Origin: Halobaculum magnesiiphilum
GTDB taxonomy: Archaea; Halobacteriota; Halobacteria; Halobacteriales; Haloferacaceae
Reading direction: 5' to 3'
NCBI RefSeq assembly: GCF_019823105.1
Contig: NZ_CP081958.1
Location: 558,001 to 622,000 of the forward strand
DNA length: 64,000 bases
Shown: positions 1-7,989 of the stretch, piece after piece
Layout: each line of letters opens with the position of its first letter
Position numbering within the stretch: position 1 is the first letter of the stretch
The notes under the pieces: model-generated
Database searches by the model: none
What the model saw: the letters and a program-made list of their open reading frames with translations, nothing else
Told to the model about the DNA's origin: nothing
Program-made: the position numbers and the translations under genes

Positions 1-927
1 CTCGGGCTCTCGATCCCTCCGTACGTTGACGCAGGTGAAAGCGGGGAGGAGCTGGTCACGATCTCCAACAATACGGGTACCTCGCTCACGATATCCGTCG
101 GGTTGGTCAACGCCTCGGGAACGGTGTCACCCAGTAGTACCTCGGTAGCGCCAGGCGCGTCTCAGACGTTCACCGTGGACCTCTCCGCCGACGTCTCGGC
201 GGGGGATAACGCCCTGACCGTCGATATCTCCGCAACCGACGGATCGTCGGTGAGCGTCGAGCTCCGCCGGAGCCTGGGTGTCCGGAACTTCCTCCGGCGT
301 CTGGAGGACCGAACGGCGAACGACAACGCGCTGTATTATCTCTCCTATCGGCTCCAGAACATCGACAACTTCCAGTCGTACGAACTCGTAGTACGGAACC
401 TCGACTTGAACTGGGTACAGACGCGAACGTACACGAGCACGGATTACGAGCACATTTTCCGAATCCCGGCGTCGGGATCCGACGGCGGCACGGCCGGGTC
501 CAGATACGAGTTCGACATGCGGGTCTACGACGCCAACGGGCTGGCGATCCAACGAACTATCACGGACGTCGCCGACGGCAACGATCCTCCGGACAACGAC
601 AGCATCGGCGGGGGACCGGAGGACCCGGTGGTCGTCGACTTCACGATCACCGACAACGAGCAGTACAACACGGCCCATTACGTCGTCGACTACGAAGTGG
701 ACAAAACGAGCAACCTCCAGGAGGTCCGGGTCACGTTCGACAACCAGTCCAATTCGTGGGCAGATACGACCGAGACGAGCACCGACGAGCCCACCGGGAC
801 GGTCACGTACGACCAGGGCGGCGTCGCCGGCGACACCTACGAGATCACGGTGGAGGTCGTCAACGACAACGGTATCGTCACGGACTCGCTGACGAAAACG
901 GACGTCGCCGACGGCACGGACCCGTAG
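1..927 (+). CDS. Exported Ig-like repeat protein, 3' part (5' end outside window)
   Basis: The reading frame is open from the first base of the window and ends at TAG 925-927, so the start lies upstream. The visible 308 residues begin with a beta-sandwich-like segment rich in Thr, Ser and Val (about residues 1-90). Two successive units of about 100 residues follow, each ending in nearly the same words: TDVADGNDP near residue 190-200 and TDVADGTDP at the very C-terminus. They look like fibronectin/Ig-type modules. No membrane anchor, sortase-like tail or PGF motif is visible at the C-terminus, so if it is a surface protein it is either secreted or held by partners. The next three genes also encode exported proteins on the same strand. 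No enzymatic motif was recognised; a structural role is inference. Confidence 0.75.
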   Translation, partial: LGLSIPPYVDAGESGEELVTISNNTGTSLTISVGLVNASGTVSPSSTSVAPGASQTFTVDLSADVSAGDNALTVDISATDGSSVSVELRRSLGVRNFLRRLEDRTANDNALYYLSYRLQNIDNFQSYELVVRNLDLNWVQTRTYTSTDYEHIFRIPASGSDGGTAGSRYEFDMRVYDANGLAIQRTITDVADGNDPPDNDSIGGGPEDPVVVDFTITDNEQYNTAHYVVDYEVDKTSNLQEVRVTFDNQSNSWADTTETSTDEPTGTVTYDQGGVAGDTYEITVEVVNDNGIVTDSLTKTDVADGTDP

Positions 928-1171
928 CGCGTCCCGAGCGGACCCTTGACGGCAAGGGTCGTGCCGGCGACCGCCGATTCGGCGATTCTTCGCTGAAACG
1001 TGCGATTCCGACCGAGTAGGCACGCCTACCGCACTGTCTCGGCCGGAGTAGGGAAGTGTACCGTTCGAGTAGGCCGGTCATACAAAGGAGAAACGGGTGT
1101 ATGGTGGAACTAAGCCTCGACGGGTCCCGCGGTGGACCGAACGGGCGAAACACACACGAGGTACACACGAT

Positions 1172-1681
1172 ATGAGACCCAAAGGAAAGCTGTTCGCGCT
1201 GCTCACGATCTTCGCCGCCATCGGGCTGGTGACTGCGAGCGGTGCGTTCACGACGGTGCAGGCGGATCGTACAGCGAATGTTGAAGTGAGCGGAGACAGT
1301 TCCGCACTGATAGGAATCACGGAGAACGAAAGCACGTCCTTAGCCAATCTGAACACTGATGACGGTGAGGCAACGTTCGAGTTTGGTAATAGCTCACATG
1401 GTCTAAACCAGAATGCCACAACGTCACTCACGCCCATAGCCGACATCACCAACAACGGAGACGAGGACGTGGAACTGACCATCAGCTTTAGTGACCTTCC
1501 GGAAAATTGGGGTGTCACCGCGGTTGATGGTGGCAACAACACCATCAGCGAAACTACTACACTCACACCCGGTGAGTCCATCGCCTTTGGTCTGGTGTTT
1601 GATATTCCATCCCAATCGATCACGGAATCTGAGGGATTCAGCTTTACGATCGAGATAAACGCTGACAGCAGCGAGGCATAA
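1172..1681 (+). CDS. Small exported SipW/TasA-camelysin-like protein
   Basis: A 169-residue protein. The start at ATG 1172 gives a short charged N-terminus, a hydrophobic segment (residues 7-28) and the junction GAFTTVQADRT. This closely resembles the processing region of haloarchaeal DUF1102/TasA-like proteins (SGAFTxVxADRTxxV). A longer reading from ATG 1097 would put a basic extension before the signal and is less likely. GAGGT lies about 10 nt upstream of the ATG. The mature part is all-beta in character (alternating hydrophobics, many Thr/Ser/Asn) and ends without an anchor. It is followed by a DUF1102/PKD-like protein and a DUF5305-like protein, a grouping typical of archaeal loci with a SipW-type signal peptidase; no peptidase gene is inside the window. 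Base composition is visibly less GC-rich than in its neighbours. The fibre-subunit role is inferred. Confidence 0.8.
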   Translation: MRPKGKLFALLTIFAAIGLVTASGAFTTVQADRTANVEVSGDSSALIGITENESTSLANLNTDDGEATFEFGNSSHGLNQNATTSLTPIADITNNGDEDVELTISFSDLPENWGVTAVDGGNNTISETTTLTPGESIAFGLVFDIPSQSITESEGFSFTIEINADSSEA

Positions 1682-1804
1682 TCTCGTAGCGTTCGATAAA
1701 ATCGGTTAGGCGGAGTAGACACCGCCCCTTCCTCGGTCCCCTCTGCGGGCCTTCGCCAGCATCGCATAGCCGCTTGACCGCACCCACACTACACAGTACC
1801 CACG

Positions 1805-3931
1805 ATGAACACCACCGCCGCGAGACTGGCGTCCGTCCTCCTCCTCGTCGCGGTGGTGGCAGTCCCCGGCCAGTTTCTGCTCGCGTCCGCGGCAGCTCCC
1901 ACGGACGACGTATTCTCCGACCAAGGTGTGACGCTCCGGCCTTCCGAGGGGGCGAACGGCGACTACGCCAGCATCAACGACCAGGGCAACCTCACCGTGG
2001 ACATCACGAACCCCGGGGTCAACGACGAGAGCCTCACCGTCATCCAGGACGTGTTCGTCATGGAGAACACCGGCTCGGAGAACCGGACTGTGTGGATCAC
2101 CCACGACGCGAACGACTCCGTCACCCTCTACCGGACGATGGAGGGGGGCCTCGTCAACGAGTTCAGCGTCGGACAGCGCGCCATCGACGGCTCCGAGGGC
2201 GCTCTCACGCTCGCCCCGGGCGAGCAGATCAGCGTCTCGATGGCCATCAACACCCGCGGAAGCAACACCGCCGCGGGCGACACGATCCTCCGGACGATCA
2301 CGCTGCAGACCCGCATCAACGAGACGCCGCCCGGCGACGGCACCGGCGGGCAGCCCGGCGCCGGGAGCGGCGGTGGCAACTCGGGCGCCCCGGGGGCCGG
2401 AGCGGGTGACGGCAACGACACCGACGACAACGATACCGGCGATATCCCCGTCGGCGCCGACGACGTAGCCGCCGAGACAGACACCGGCGAGGCGATCGAC
2501 GTATCCGTCGAGGAGGTCAACCCGACGAGTCTGAGCGACAGCGGGGTGCCCGGGGAGGAGCCGCCGACCGCGGTCATCAGCGACCGAGCCAGGTTCGGCG
2601 GACTCGACGAAACCGACGACCCGGGCCCGTCCAGGGTCGACATCGTCACTGGAGTCGGCGAGACTGTCGAGTTCACGGGTACGGAGTCGCTGATCAAGAC
2701 CACTCGGGGCATCGACCGGAACGAGCGGATCGTGAAGGCGGTGAACATCACCGTTCCGAGGCGGTTCGAGAACGGCCCCGCGTCGGTGAGTATCCGGATC
2801 GACAAAGACCGCCTCGGGGACACAGCTCCCGAGGACGCCCGTATCGGTCGGCTCACCTCGCGCGGGTGGCAACTGCTCGAAACCACGGTCGCCTCCGAGA
2901 CGGACGACTCGGTGGTCCTGCGGACACGGACGCCGGGGTTCAGTGTGTTTGCGGTGTTCCAGCGTCCGGAAGTCACCTACACCTGGACGCTTCCGGACGG
3001 GACGACTGTGAACGGAGACAACGTCCGGACGGCGTTCGATGAACCCGGGATCTACAACGTCACGTTGACCGTGACCGACTCGGACGGTGACAGCGACACG
3101 ACGACCCGACGGATCGTCGTCAATGACGACCCCGTCGTCGAGATCGACCGCCCTGAGAACGTCTCCACCGGGGAGACGGTCACGCTCACGGCGAACGTGA
3201 CTGACGAGGTGGGCAACGCTACCGTCAGGTGGGAACTCCCGAACGGCACTGAGGCCACCGGCGAGAGCGTGAATTACACGTTCTCTGAGGGTACGCAGAC
3301 GGTGCGCGCGGTCGCCGAGGACGAGTACGGCGCCAACGACAGCGACGAGGCGGTGATCGTCGTCGGCGCAGCCACCCGTGGCAGCGGCGGGGACGGAGGA
3401 ACAGTGGTCGGCGAGGGATTCCCCGTGCTGGAGTGGCTGGTCGTCCTCACGGGCGCGCTGGCGGCGTTCAGCCTGCTCGCGTACTACCGGTTGCCCGCGG
3501 CGATCCCCTCGCCGGTGCCGCTGGTGGGACGGCTGTGGCAGTGGATACTCGCCGACCGGCGCCGCCGCCCTGACGTGATCGTCTGTACGGACATCTCCTG
3601 GGACGCCGACCGGAATCTGTTCCGGATCGGCCGTCTGGAGATAGAGGCGTTCGGGGCAGGCCTCGACCGTGTGGAGCTCGACATCACCGACGAGGTCGGC
3701 GAGACGCTCGGGCGCAAACGGATCGACGTCGAGGACGTGTACGAATACGAGTCGGCACCGGAGCTGGTCCCCGGGTTCTCCGATCGACCCGTCCGGCCGA
3801 ACGCGGAGTTCACCGTCCGTGTCCGCGCGGTCGACGACCGGAACGCAGAGGACATCGTCAGGCGCGTAGTCGCGCCCGGCCCGGAGTCGGCCGTCGAGGG
3901 AGGCGTCGAGAGCGGTCGGCCAGCCGACTGA
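1805..3931 (+). CDS. DUF1102/PKD-like surface protein with one membrane span
   Basis: A 708-residue protein with a signal peptide (residues 1-30). It continues with a DUF1102-like beta domain (about 35-170) that contains the words DITNPGVNDES and LAPGEQISVSM, then a Gly/Asp/Thr-rich linker (175-240). A domain resembling the module before PGF-type anchors follows (about 250-383; it ends GFSVFAVF), then a PKD-like unit (about 385-435) and a second Ig-like unit (440-525). A single transmembrane helix (about 538-560) precedes a cytoplasmic C-terminal domain of roughly 145 residues, which is beta-rich and acidic. The start at ATG 1805 is fixed by the signal peptide. The architecture suggests an outward-facing scaffold with an intracellular tail, probably acting with the small exported protein upstream and the membrane protein downstream. 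The assembly or anchoring role is inferred. Confidence 0.8.
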   Translation: MNTTAARLASVLLLVAVVAVPGQFLLASAAAPTDDVFSDQGVTLRPSEGANGDYASINDQGNLTVDITNPGVNDESLTVIQDVFVMENTGSENRTVWITHDANDSVTLYRTMEGGLVNEFSVGQRAIDGSEGALTLAPGEQISVSMAINTRGSNTAAGDTILRTITLQTRINETPPGDGTGGQPGAGSGGGNSGAPGAGAGDGNDTDDNDTGDIPVGADDVAAETDTGEAIDVSVEEVNPTSLSDSGVPGEEPPTAVISDRARFGGLDETDDPGPSRVDIVTGVGETVEFTGTESLIKTTRGIDRNERIVKAVNITVPRRFENGPASVSIRIDKDRLGDTAPEDARIGRLTSRGWQLLETTVASETDDSVVLRTRTPGFSVFAVFQRPEVTYTWTLPDGTTVNGDNVRTAFDEPGIYNVTLTVTDSDGDSDTTTRRIVVNDDPVVEIDRPENVSTGETVTLTANVTDEVGNATVRWELPNGTEATGESVNYTFSEGTQTVRAVAEDEYGANDSDEAVIVVGAATRGSGGDGGTVVGEGFPVLEWLVVLTGALAAFSLLAYYRLPAAIPSPVPLVGRLWQWILADRRRRPDVIVCTDISWDADRNLFRIGRLEIEAFGAGLDRVELDITDEVGETLGRKRIDVEDVYEYESAPELVPGFSDRPVRPNAEFTVRVRAVDDRNAEDIVRRVVAPGPESAVEGGVESGRPAD

Positions 3932-4088
3932 CAGGGCACCGGACGGCCCGCCGTCGCTGTTCTGCGACGTGATGCAAAAACGATATGCTGTCCGAGGGAG
4001 TTGGCCTCGACGAATGGTGTCGTCCTCCGACGACCGACGGACGCCGGCCACGCCACCGACTGTTCCGGCGCGAGGAGGGCACGCATAG

Positions 4089-5108
4089 ATGGCCGTCGGA
4101 GACCAACTCAAGCTCCAGCTCGCCCGCAACGGCCTGCTCATCGCAGCCGTTGTCGCCGTTGTCGGCGCGGCGTCGCTCGCCGGCGCCGGCTACGTGTACC
4201 TGACGCCGCCGACCGAGCAGGTGACCGAGGAGACGAACCGACAGCAAGTGGCGGCCGGCGTCGACACTAGCGCCGTCGTCACCGGCAACGAGACGCTGTA
4301 CGACCGCGGGACGCGTCTCCGGAACATGCCGGTGTACTTCACGTCCGCGAGCCCGGACCTCACGCTCCACGTCGAGGCCTCGGTTCCCGACGACCGGCAG
4401 GTCACCGTCGAGCATCGACTACAGGTCGTCATCAGGGGAACGCGTGCAGATCAAGTGTTCTACGAGAACGCAACCGTGCTCTCGGGCGGACGGGCGACCG
4501 TCTCGGACGGGAACTACGAGCGGAACGCGACGCTGAACGTCTCGCAGTTCAGGTCTGAGGTCGCTACTGTTCAGTCCGCCGCGCCCGTGGGGACGTTCCG
4601 GGTGCTCGTCACGCTGGATGTCTCGTACAACACCACCGACTACACGGGCGAGTTCAACACCAGCGCGCCGCTCGTGATCACTGGCGGCGCCTACTGGGTC
4701 GATGGCGACATCTCGGACAGTAGAACACACAGCAGGACTGTCACCACTCGGGAGGTCGGATCCCCGAACATGAGACTCGTGGGTCTCCTCGCGGTCCTCG
4801 GAGTGGTCCTGCTCGTCGCCGGCGTACTCGTTCGTCGGGCGCCCACGCTGGTCGATGTGACTGCCATCGAGACGCAGGTAGCCCGCGATCGCTACGATGA
4901 GTGGATCTCCAACGGCGAGATCCCGACCAAACGCGAGAAGGAGTACGTTCGGACGGACTCGCTGGAGGACCTCGTCGACATCGCGATCGACTCCAGCAAA
5001 CGAGTGATCCACGACCGCGATCTGGAGGTGTACGCGGTCATCGAGGGCGACCTCGTCTACTTCTTCTCCCCGAACGAGGACGTGGTCGCCGACTGGCTCG
5101 ACGTGTAA
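4089..5108 (+). CDS. DUF5305-like two-span membrane protein
   Basis: A 339-residue protein with an N-terminal membrane helix (residues 12-38) and a second helix (about 233-255). Between them lies an external domain of nearly 200 residues containing PPTEQVTEETNRQ, YTGEFNTSAPLVITGG and many Asn-x-Thr sites. A cytoplasmic tail of about 80 residues follows the second helix. This matches the DUF5305 family as I remember it: extracellular beta domain flanked by helices, often near SipW-type signal peptidases and DUF1102 proteins in haloarchaea. GGAGGG about 12 nt upstream of ATG 4089 is a plausible ribosome binding site. It is the last gene of the surface module. Its function is unknown; pilus or fibre assembly or a membrane anchor is a reasonable guess. 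Confidence 0.8.
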   Translation: MAVGDQLKLQLARNGLLIAAVVAVVGAASLAGAGYVYLTPPTEQVTEETNRQQVAAGVDTSAVVTGNETLYDRGTRLRNMPVYFTSASPDLTLHVEASVPDDRQVTVEHRLQVVIRGTRADQVFYENATVLSGGRATVSDGNYERNATLNVSQFRSEVATVQSAAPVGTFRVLVTLDVSYNTTDYTGEFNTSAPLVITGGAYWVDGDISDSRTHSRTVTTREVGSPNMRLVGLLAVLGVVLLVAGVLVRRAPTLVDVTAIETQVARDRYDEWISNGEIPTKREKEYVRTDSLEDLVDIAIDSSKRVIHDRDLEVYAVIEGDLVYFFSPNEDVVADWLDV

Positions 5109-5283
5109 CCGAATGAAGCCCCGCCGACGAGACCTCCTGTTCGCATCCGGCGACCCAGCTCCGATGCTTCGAACGATGTACGTGTAGCGGTGTCTGGCCG
5201 AATCGGAGGGGAGAGTAGTACATCATAAATATGATAGAAACATTCAATTGTAATTACACATTTAATTGAGGTGGTGTAGGTGT

Positions 5284-5706
5284 GTGTCACAGCGATCCCG
5301 AAATTATCGACGAATACGATTTCGATCGGTCGATCGCCGCAACAGGACGTTTCTCGTATCCGGTCTCACACTCCTCGTCGTCAGCAAGATCGCAGACGTG
5401 GTGACGACAGCTGTGGGGCTACTGTTCATACCGGGAATCACCGAACTCAATCCGATCGCACAGAGTGTGTTTCAGAGTATGGGAACGGTGGTTGGCGTCG
5501 TCGTGTTCGGGTTCACCGTCGTGTTTTGTACAGCCACCGTCGTCGAGTTGGGTGGATGCGAACTGTATCGGCAGACTGGGTCCGAAGCGGCCACAGTGTG
5601 CCTGCGGTTCGGCGCGTATGGAACTCTCTCCATGATCTACTCGTACGCCGCGTATCAGAATGCGGTGCTGATCGCCGACAACGTGTCTATATGGCTGCTG
5701 CTGTGA
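5284..5706 (+). CDS. Small four-helix membrane protein with probable N-terminal frameshift
   Basis: About 140 residues from GTG 5284 (an alternative TTG lies at 5266). From about residue 22 the protein consists of roughly four hydrophobic helices (FLVSGLTLLVVSKIADVVTT, then GVVVFGFTVVFCTATVV and two more) and includes IADVVTTAVGL and ITELNPIAQ. These recall the haloarchaeal DUF5658-type membrane proteins. The first ~20 codons in this frame read as an Arg-rich stretch with poor G/C in third positions. The frame one step away (GTG 5282) reads MCHSDPEIIDEYDFDRSIAA, a typical acidic haloarchaeal N-terminus. A one-base frameshift near 5335-5350 is therefore likely, either a real mutation or a sequencing error. 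The function is unknown. Confidence 0.6.
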   Translation: MSQRSRNYRRIRFRSVDRRNRTFLVSGLTLLVVSKIADVVTTAVGLLFIPGITELNPIAQSVFQSMGTVVGVVVFGFTVVFCTATVVELGGCELYRQTGSEAATVCLRFGAYGTLSMIYSYAAYQNAVLIADNVSIWLLL

Positions 5707-5879
5707 GTTCCGATCGCTTTCAGTCCTGTTGACGGGGCAGTCCAGAGAGCGCTCGCCGGCAGGTACAACGCATTCGCAACGATTACAACGACGATCGACC
5801 GAACCCAGCGCTAGATACTCAAACACATCTCGAGGCGATGATCAATTAGACCGTGCCCACCCACCTTTTCCACTGCGGC

Positions 5880-6070
5880 CGGCTTCGCCGACCCTCGGCA
5901 AAAGCTGGTGAAAAAGCACTCCTCCCTCGTGGTTCGAGAGACGGCGAAGCCGTCTCTCGTCATTACCAGACGCCGGCGGCGTCTGGTCAGCGGCCGGAAC
6001 GCGGAGCGTTCCGGCAGCATCACGAAAGGCGCCTCGCGCCTTTCGAACGACTTCAGGCGGCGGAGCCGCC
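5880..6070. repeat. Array of six perfect hairpins with 3-nt loops
   Basis: The stretch 5707-6183 has no convincing gene. Its middle part is a run of perfect inverted repeats, each with exactly three unpaired bases. Their positions, left arms and loops are: 5880-5890 (CGGC, TTC), 5935-5959 (CGAGAGACGGC, GAA), 5965-5987 (ACCAGACGCC, GGC), 5993-6015 (GCCGGAACGC, GGA), 6023-6045 (CGAAAGGCGC, CTC) and 6056-6070 (GGCGGC, GGA). The four large ones have 10-11 bp stems and total lengths of 23-25 nt. They are separated by only 5-10 nt, while the arm sequences differ from unit to unit. The DNA stays open in more than one frame here, but those readings are Arg-rich artefacts of the palindromes. The flank 5707-5879 shows nothing I can support. 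Confidence 0.85.
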
Positions 6071-6183
6071 ATCCGCTCCGTCGTCGGCCCGTTTGCTCGC
6101 TGCGCTCGCCCGCGGTGGGTTCGCCTGCGATATCGGTAAAATAGACAGCGCTGTGAACCACCTGCTGTTATTGAGTTGCTGAG

Positions 6184-6363
6184 CTATTCATCGGAGATAG
6201 TCGAGACGACCGCGTCGGCACCGCACTCGGGACACAGGTCGTGATCGGCGTGGAATCGCGCGTCACACGTCCGGCACCGGTACTCGGCTTCCTCCTCGGC
6301 CGCCTCCTTCGCGCTCCGCTTGAACTGTTCAACCTGCCGTCCCAACCTGCTGAACAATCCCAT
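6184..6363 (-). CDS. 59-residue zinc-ribbon protein
   Basis: A small minus-strand gene from ATG 6363 to TAG 6184. The protein starts MGLFSRLGRQVEQFKRSAK, has an amphipathic, Glu/Ala-rich N-terminal helix (about residues 8-28), then CRTC at 30-33 and CPEC at 44-47, a four-cysteine zinc ribbon. It ends in a short acidic tail. Haloarchaea encode many such one-domain zinc-finger microproteins, some of which affect motility, biofilm formation or stress responses, but I cannot name an orthologue for this one. It lies 27 nt downstream of a coding remnant on the same strand and next to the hairpin array. Regular codon use and the exact CxxC spacing argue that it is a real gene. Confidence 0.75.
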   Translation of the reverse strand: MGLFSRLGRQVEQFKRSAKEAAEEEAEYRCRTCDARFHADHDLCPECGADAVVSTISDE

Positions 6364-6390
6364 ACTCCATTCGACTGTGGCGACCAGGAT

Positions 6391-6576
6391 TCATAAGCGT
6401 TCGTCGGGGAACCATCGATAGTTCCACAGGATTTCGCTAACACGATCGCCGTCGTGGGAGGAGCCCTCCCACAATTCCTCGACGACGATCGGCGGTTCGT
6501 GAACCGCATTCGCTTCGAGACACGCCGACAGCGGGTCAGGGTCGCGATCGCCGACGATTCCGGGATTGTCGTGTAT
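6391..6576 (-). pseudogene. Startless coding remnant or unrecognised small gene
   Basis: On the minus strand an open frame ends at TGA 6391-6393 and reads about 60 acidic, haloarchaeal-looking residues, including HDNPGIVGDRDPDPLS, VVEELWEGSSHDGDR and LWNYRWFPDERL. Third positions are G/C-rich over this part. No ATG, GTG or TTG is available in a sensible place: upstream of about 6576 the frame continues as a basic sequence into the shikimate kinase region. It is best read as the 3' part of a gene whose start has been lost by deletion or frameshift. The opposite strand is also open here (ending at TGA 6583-6585) but has no good start and a basic product. I do not recognise the family. Confidence 0.35.
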
Positions 6577-6707
6577 ACGACGTGAGCCGAGAGTCGCCGA
6601 TTCCGAACGCCGCCCGACGGCTGACTCCGGACGTCCCTGTTCGCACCCGCGACCGCGATGTTGACACGACCGCCATCCTTTACCCCGACGAACGCGCGCG
6701 TCGATTC

Positions 6708-7583
6708 ATGGAAGGACGCGCCGCCGCGCCGGGCGCCGGAACCGTCGTCAACGCCCTCGCGACGGGTCGCGGCGCCGCGTTCGCGCTGGATCTGGAGACG
6801 ACCGCGACGGTCGAACTCGACCCCGACGCCGAGGGCGTGACCGGCGCAATCGCCGGCGCGCCCGACGGCGACACGACGCTGATCGAGCGGTGCGTCGAGC
6901 GCGTCGTCGACCGCTACGGCGCCGACGAGGGCGGCGCCGTCGAGACCGAAAGCGAGGTGCCGACCGCCGCGGGGCTGAAGAGTTCGAGCGCGGCCGCGAA
7001 CGCGACCGTGGTGGCGACGCTGTCGGCGCTCGGGCTGGACGTCGCGAACGACCCAGACGCCGACGTGACGAAGACGGAGGCGTGCCGCGTCGGCGTGCGC
7101 GCCGCGCGCGACGCCGGCGTCACCGTGACGGGCGCGTTCGACGACGCCTCGGCGTCGATGCTCGGCGGCGTCACCGTCACCGACAACCGCGAGGACGAGC
7201 TCCTCGCCCGCGACGACCCCTTCGCCGAGCACGCGCTCGTGTGGACGCCGCCTCAGCGCGCGTACTCGGCCGACGCGGACACCGCCGCGTGCGAGCGCGT
7301 CGCGCCGATGGCGGAGCTGGCGACCGAGCTGGCGCTCGACGGCGACTGCGCGCGGGCGATGACGGTGAACGGGCTCGCCTTCTCGGCGGCGCTGGGGTTC
7401 CCGACCGACCCCGCGGTCGAGGCGATGACCGACTGCGCCGGCGTCTCGCTGTCGGGGACCGGGCCGAGCGTCGTCGCCGTCGGCGACCGCGAGGCGCTGG
7501 CGGACGTGCGCGAGCGGTGGGACGACCGGGACGGGGAGACGCGGCTGATCCGGACACGCGAGACCGGAGCGCGAGTGCTGTGA
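6708..7583 (+). CDS. aroK: Archaeal (GHMP-type) shikimate kinase
   Basis: A 291-residue enzyme that phosphorylates shikimate at the 3-hydroxyl using ATP. It begins MEGRAAAPGAGTVVNALATG, typical of the archaeal GHMP-superfamily enzyme, which is unrelated to bacterial AroK. The phosphate-binding GHMP motif PTAAGLKSSSAAANA lies at about residues 85-99, and the C-terminal GHMP motif SLSGTGPSVVAVG at about 245-258. A GTG at 6582 would add 42 residues that do not belong to the family, so ATG 6708 is chosen. The stop overlaps a possible GTG start of the chorismate mutase gene by 4 nt, so the two are probably one transcript. It feeds EPSP synthase (19331) and chorismate synthase (24202) in the same window. 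Confidence 0.93.
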   Translation: MEGRAAAPGAGTVVNALATGRGAAFALDLETTATVELDPDAEGVTGAIAGAPDGDTTLIERCVERVVDRYGADEGGAVETESEVPTAAGLKSSSAAANATVVATLSALGLDVANDPDADVTKTEACRVGVRAARDAGVTVTGAFDDASASMLGGVTVTDNREDELLARDDPFAEHALVWTPPQRAYSADADTAACERVAPMAELATELALDGDCARAMTVNGLAFSAALGFPTDPAVEAMTDCAGVSLSGTGPSVVAVGDREALADVRERWDDRDGETRLIRTRETGARVL

Positions 7584-7612
7584 ACGACACGCGACACGAC
7601 GACACCGAACCC

Positions 7613-7951
7613 ATGAGCTACGAGGACTCAGACCTGACCGACGAGACGCGGCGGACAGACGACGTACCGGCCGAGCTCCAGGAGATGAGCCTGGACGAAC
7701 TGCGCGAGGAGATCGCCGACATCGACCGCGAGTTGGTCGAGCTCATCGCGCGGCGGACGTACGTCGCCGACACCATCGCCGATGTGAAGGAGCGACGCGA
7801 CCTGCCGACGACCGACGAGACCCAAGAGCAGGCCGTGATGGACCGCGCCGGCGAGAACGCCGAGCGCTTCGAGGTGGACGCGAACCTCGTGAAGGCGATC
7901 TTCCGGCTGTTGATCGAGTTGAACAAGGTCGAGCAGCGGGAGAACAGGTAG
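7613..7951 (+). CDS. Chorismate mutase (AroQ type)
   Basis: A 112-residue all-helical protein whose core matches the AroQ family: LDELREEIADIDRELVELIA, ARRTYVADTIADVKERR and FRLLIELNKVEQRE. It converts chorismate to prephenate. The conserved Arg of the first helix (LREEIADIDR), the Arg/Lys of the ARRTYVADTIADVK region and the final Glu/Gln helix are all present. ATG 7613 gives a sensible acidic N-terminus. GTG 7580 is possible; it would overlap the shikimate kinase stop by 4 nt and add 11 residues. The pairing with shikimate kinase fits a translationally coupled aromatic operon. Prephenate dehydrogenase for the next step lies at 17121-16279 on the opposite strand. Confidence 0.9.
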   Translation: MSYEDSDLTDETRRTDDVPAELQEMSLDELREEIADIDRELVELIARRTYVADTIADVKERRDLPTTDETQEQAVMDRAGENAERFEVDANLVKAIFRLLIELNKVEQRENR

Positions 7952-7989
7952 CCGGAATCCGATAACCTGCGGCCCTTCTCCCGAACGCC

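Noticed and set aside
1706-4141. An 811-codon open frame antisense to the PKD-like surface gene, and similar long antisense frames elsewhere (for example 55187-60127).
   Set aside because: These are mirror frames caused by high third-position G/C on the coding strand. Products are Arg/Val-rich with no domain and no promoter.
5700-5826. Minus-strand frame with three cysteines (RCNRCECVVPAGERSLDCP) that resembles a zinc-finger microprotein.
   Set aside because: It lacks a fourth cysteine, runs antisense into the membrane protein gene without a stop, and has no clear promoter. It could be the remnant of a zinc-finger gene but cannot be supported.
5842-6161. Several long open frames on both strands through the hairpin array.
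   Set aside because: They are by-products of stacked palindromes; products are Arg-rich repeats of hairpin arms with no domain, and frames on both strands are equally open.
6582-6707. N-terminal extension of shikimate kinase from GTG 6582.
   Set aside because: The 42 extra residues are not part of the archaeal enzyme, whose usual N-terminus MxGRAxAPGAGT is at ATG 6708.
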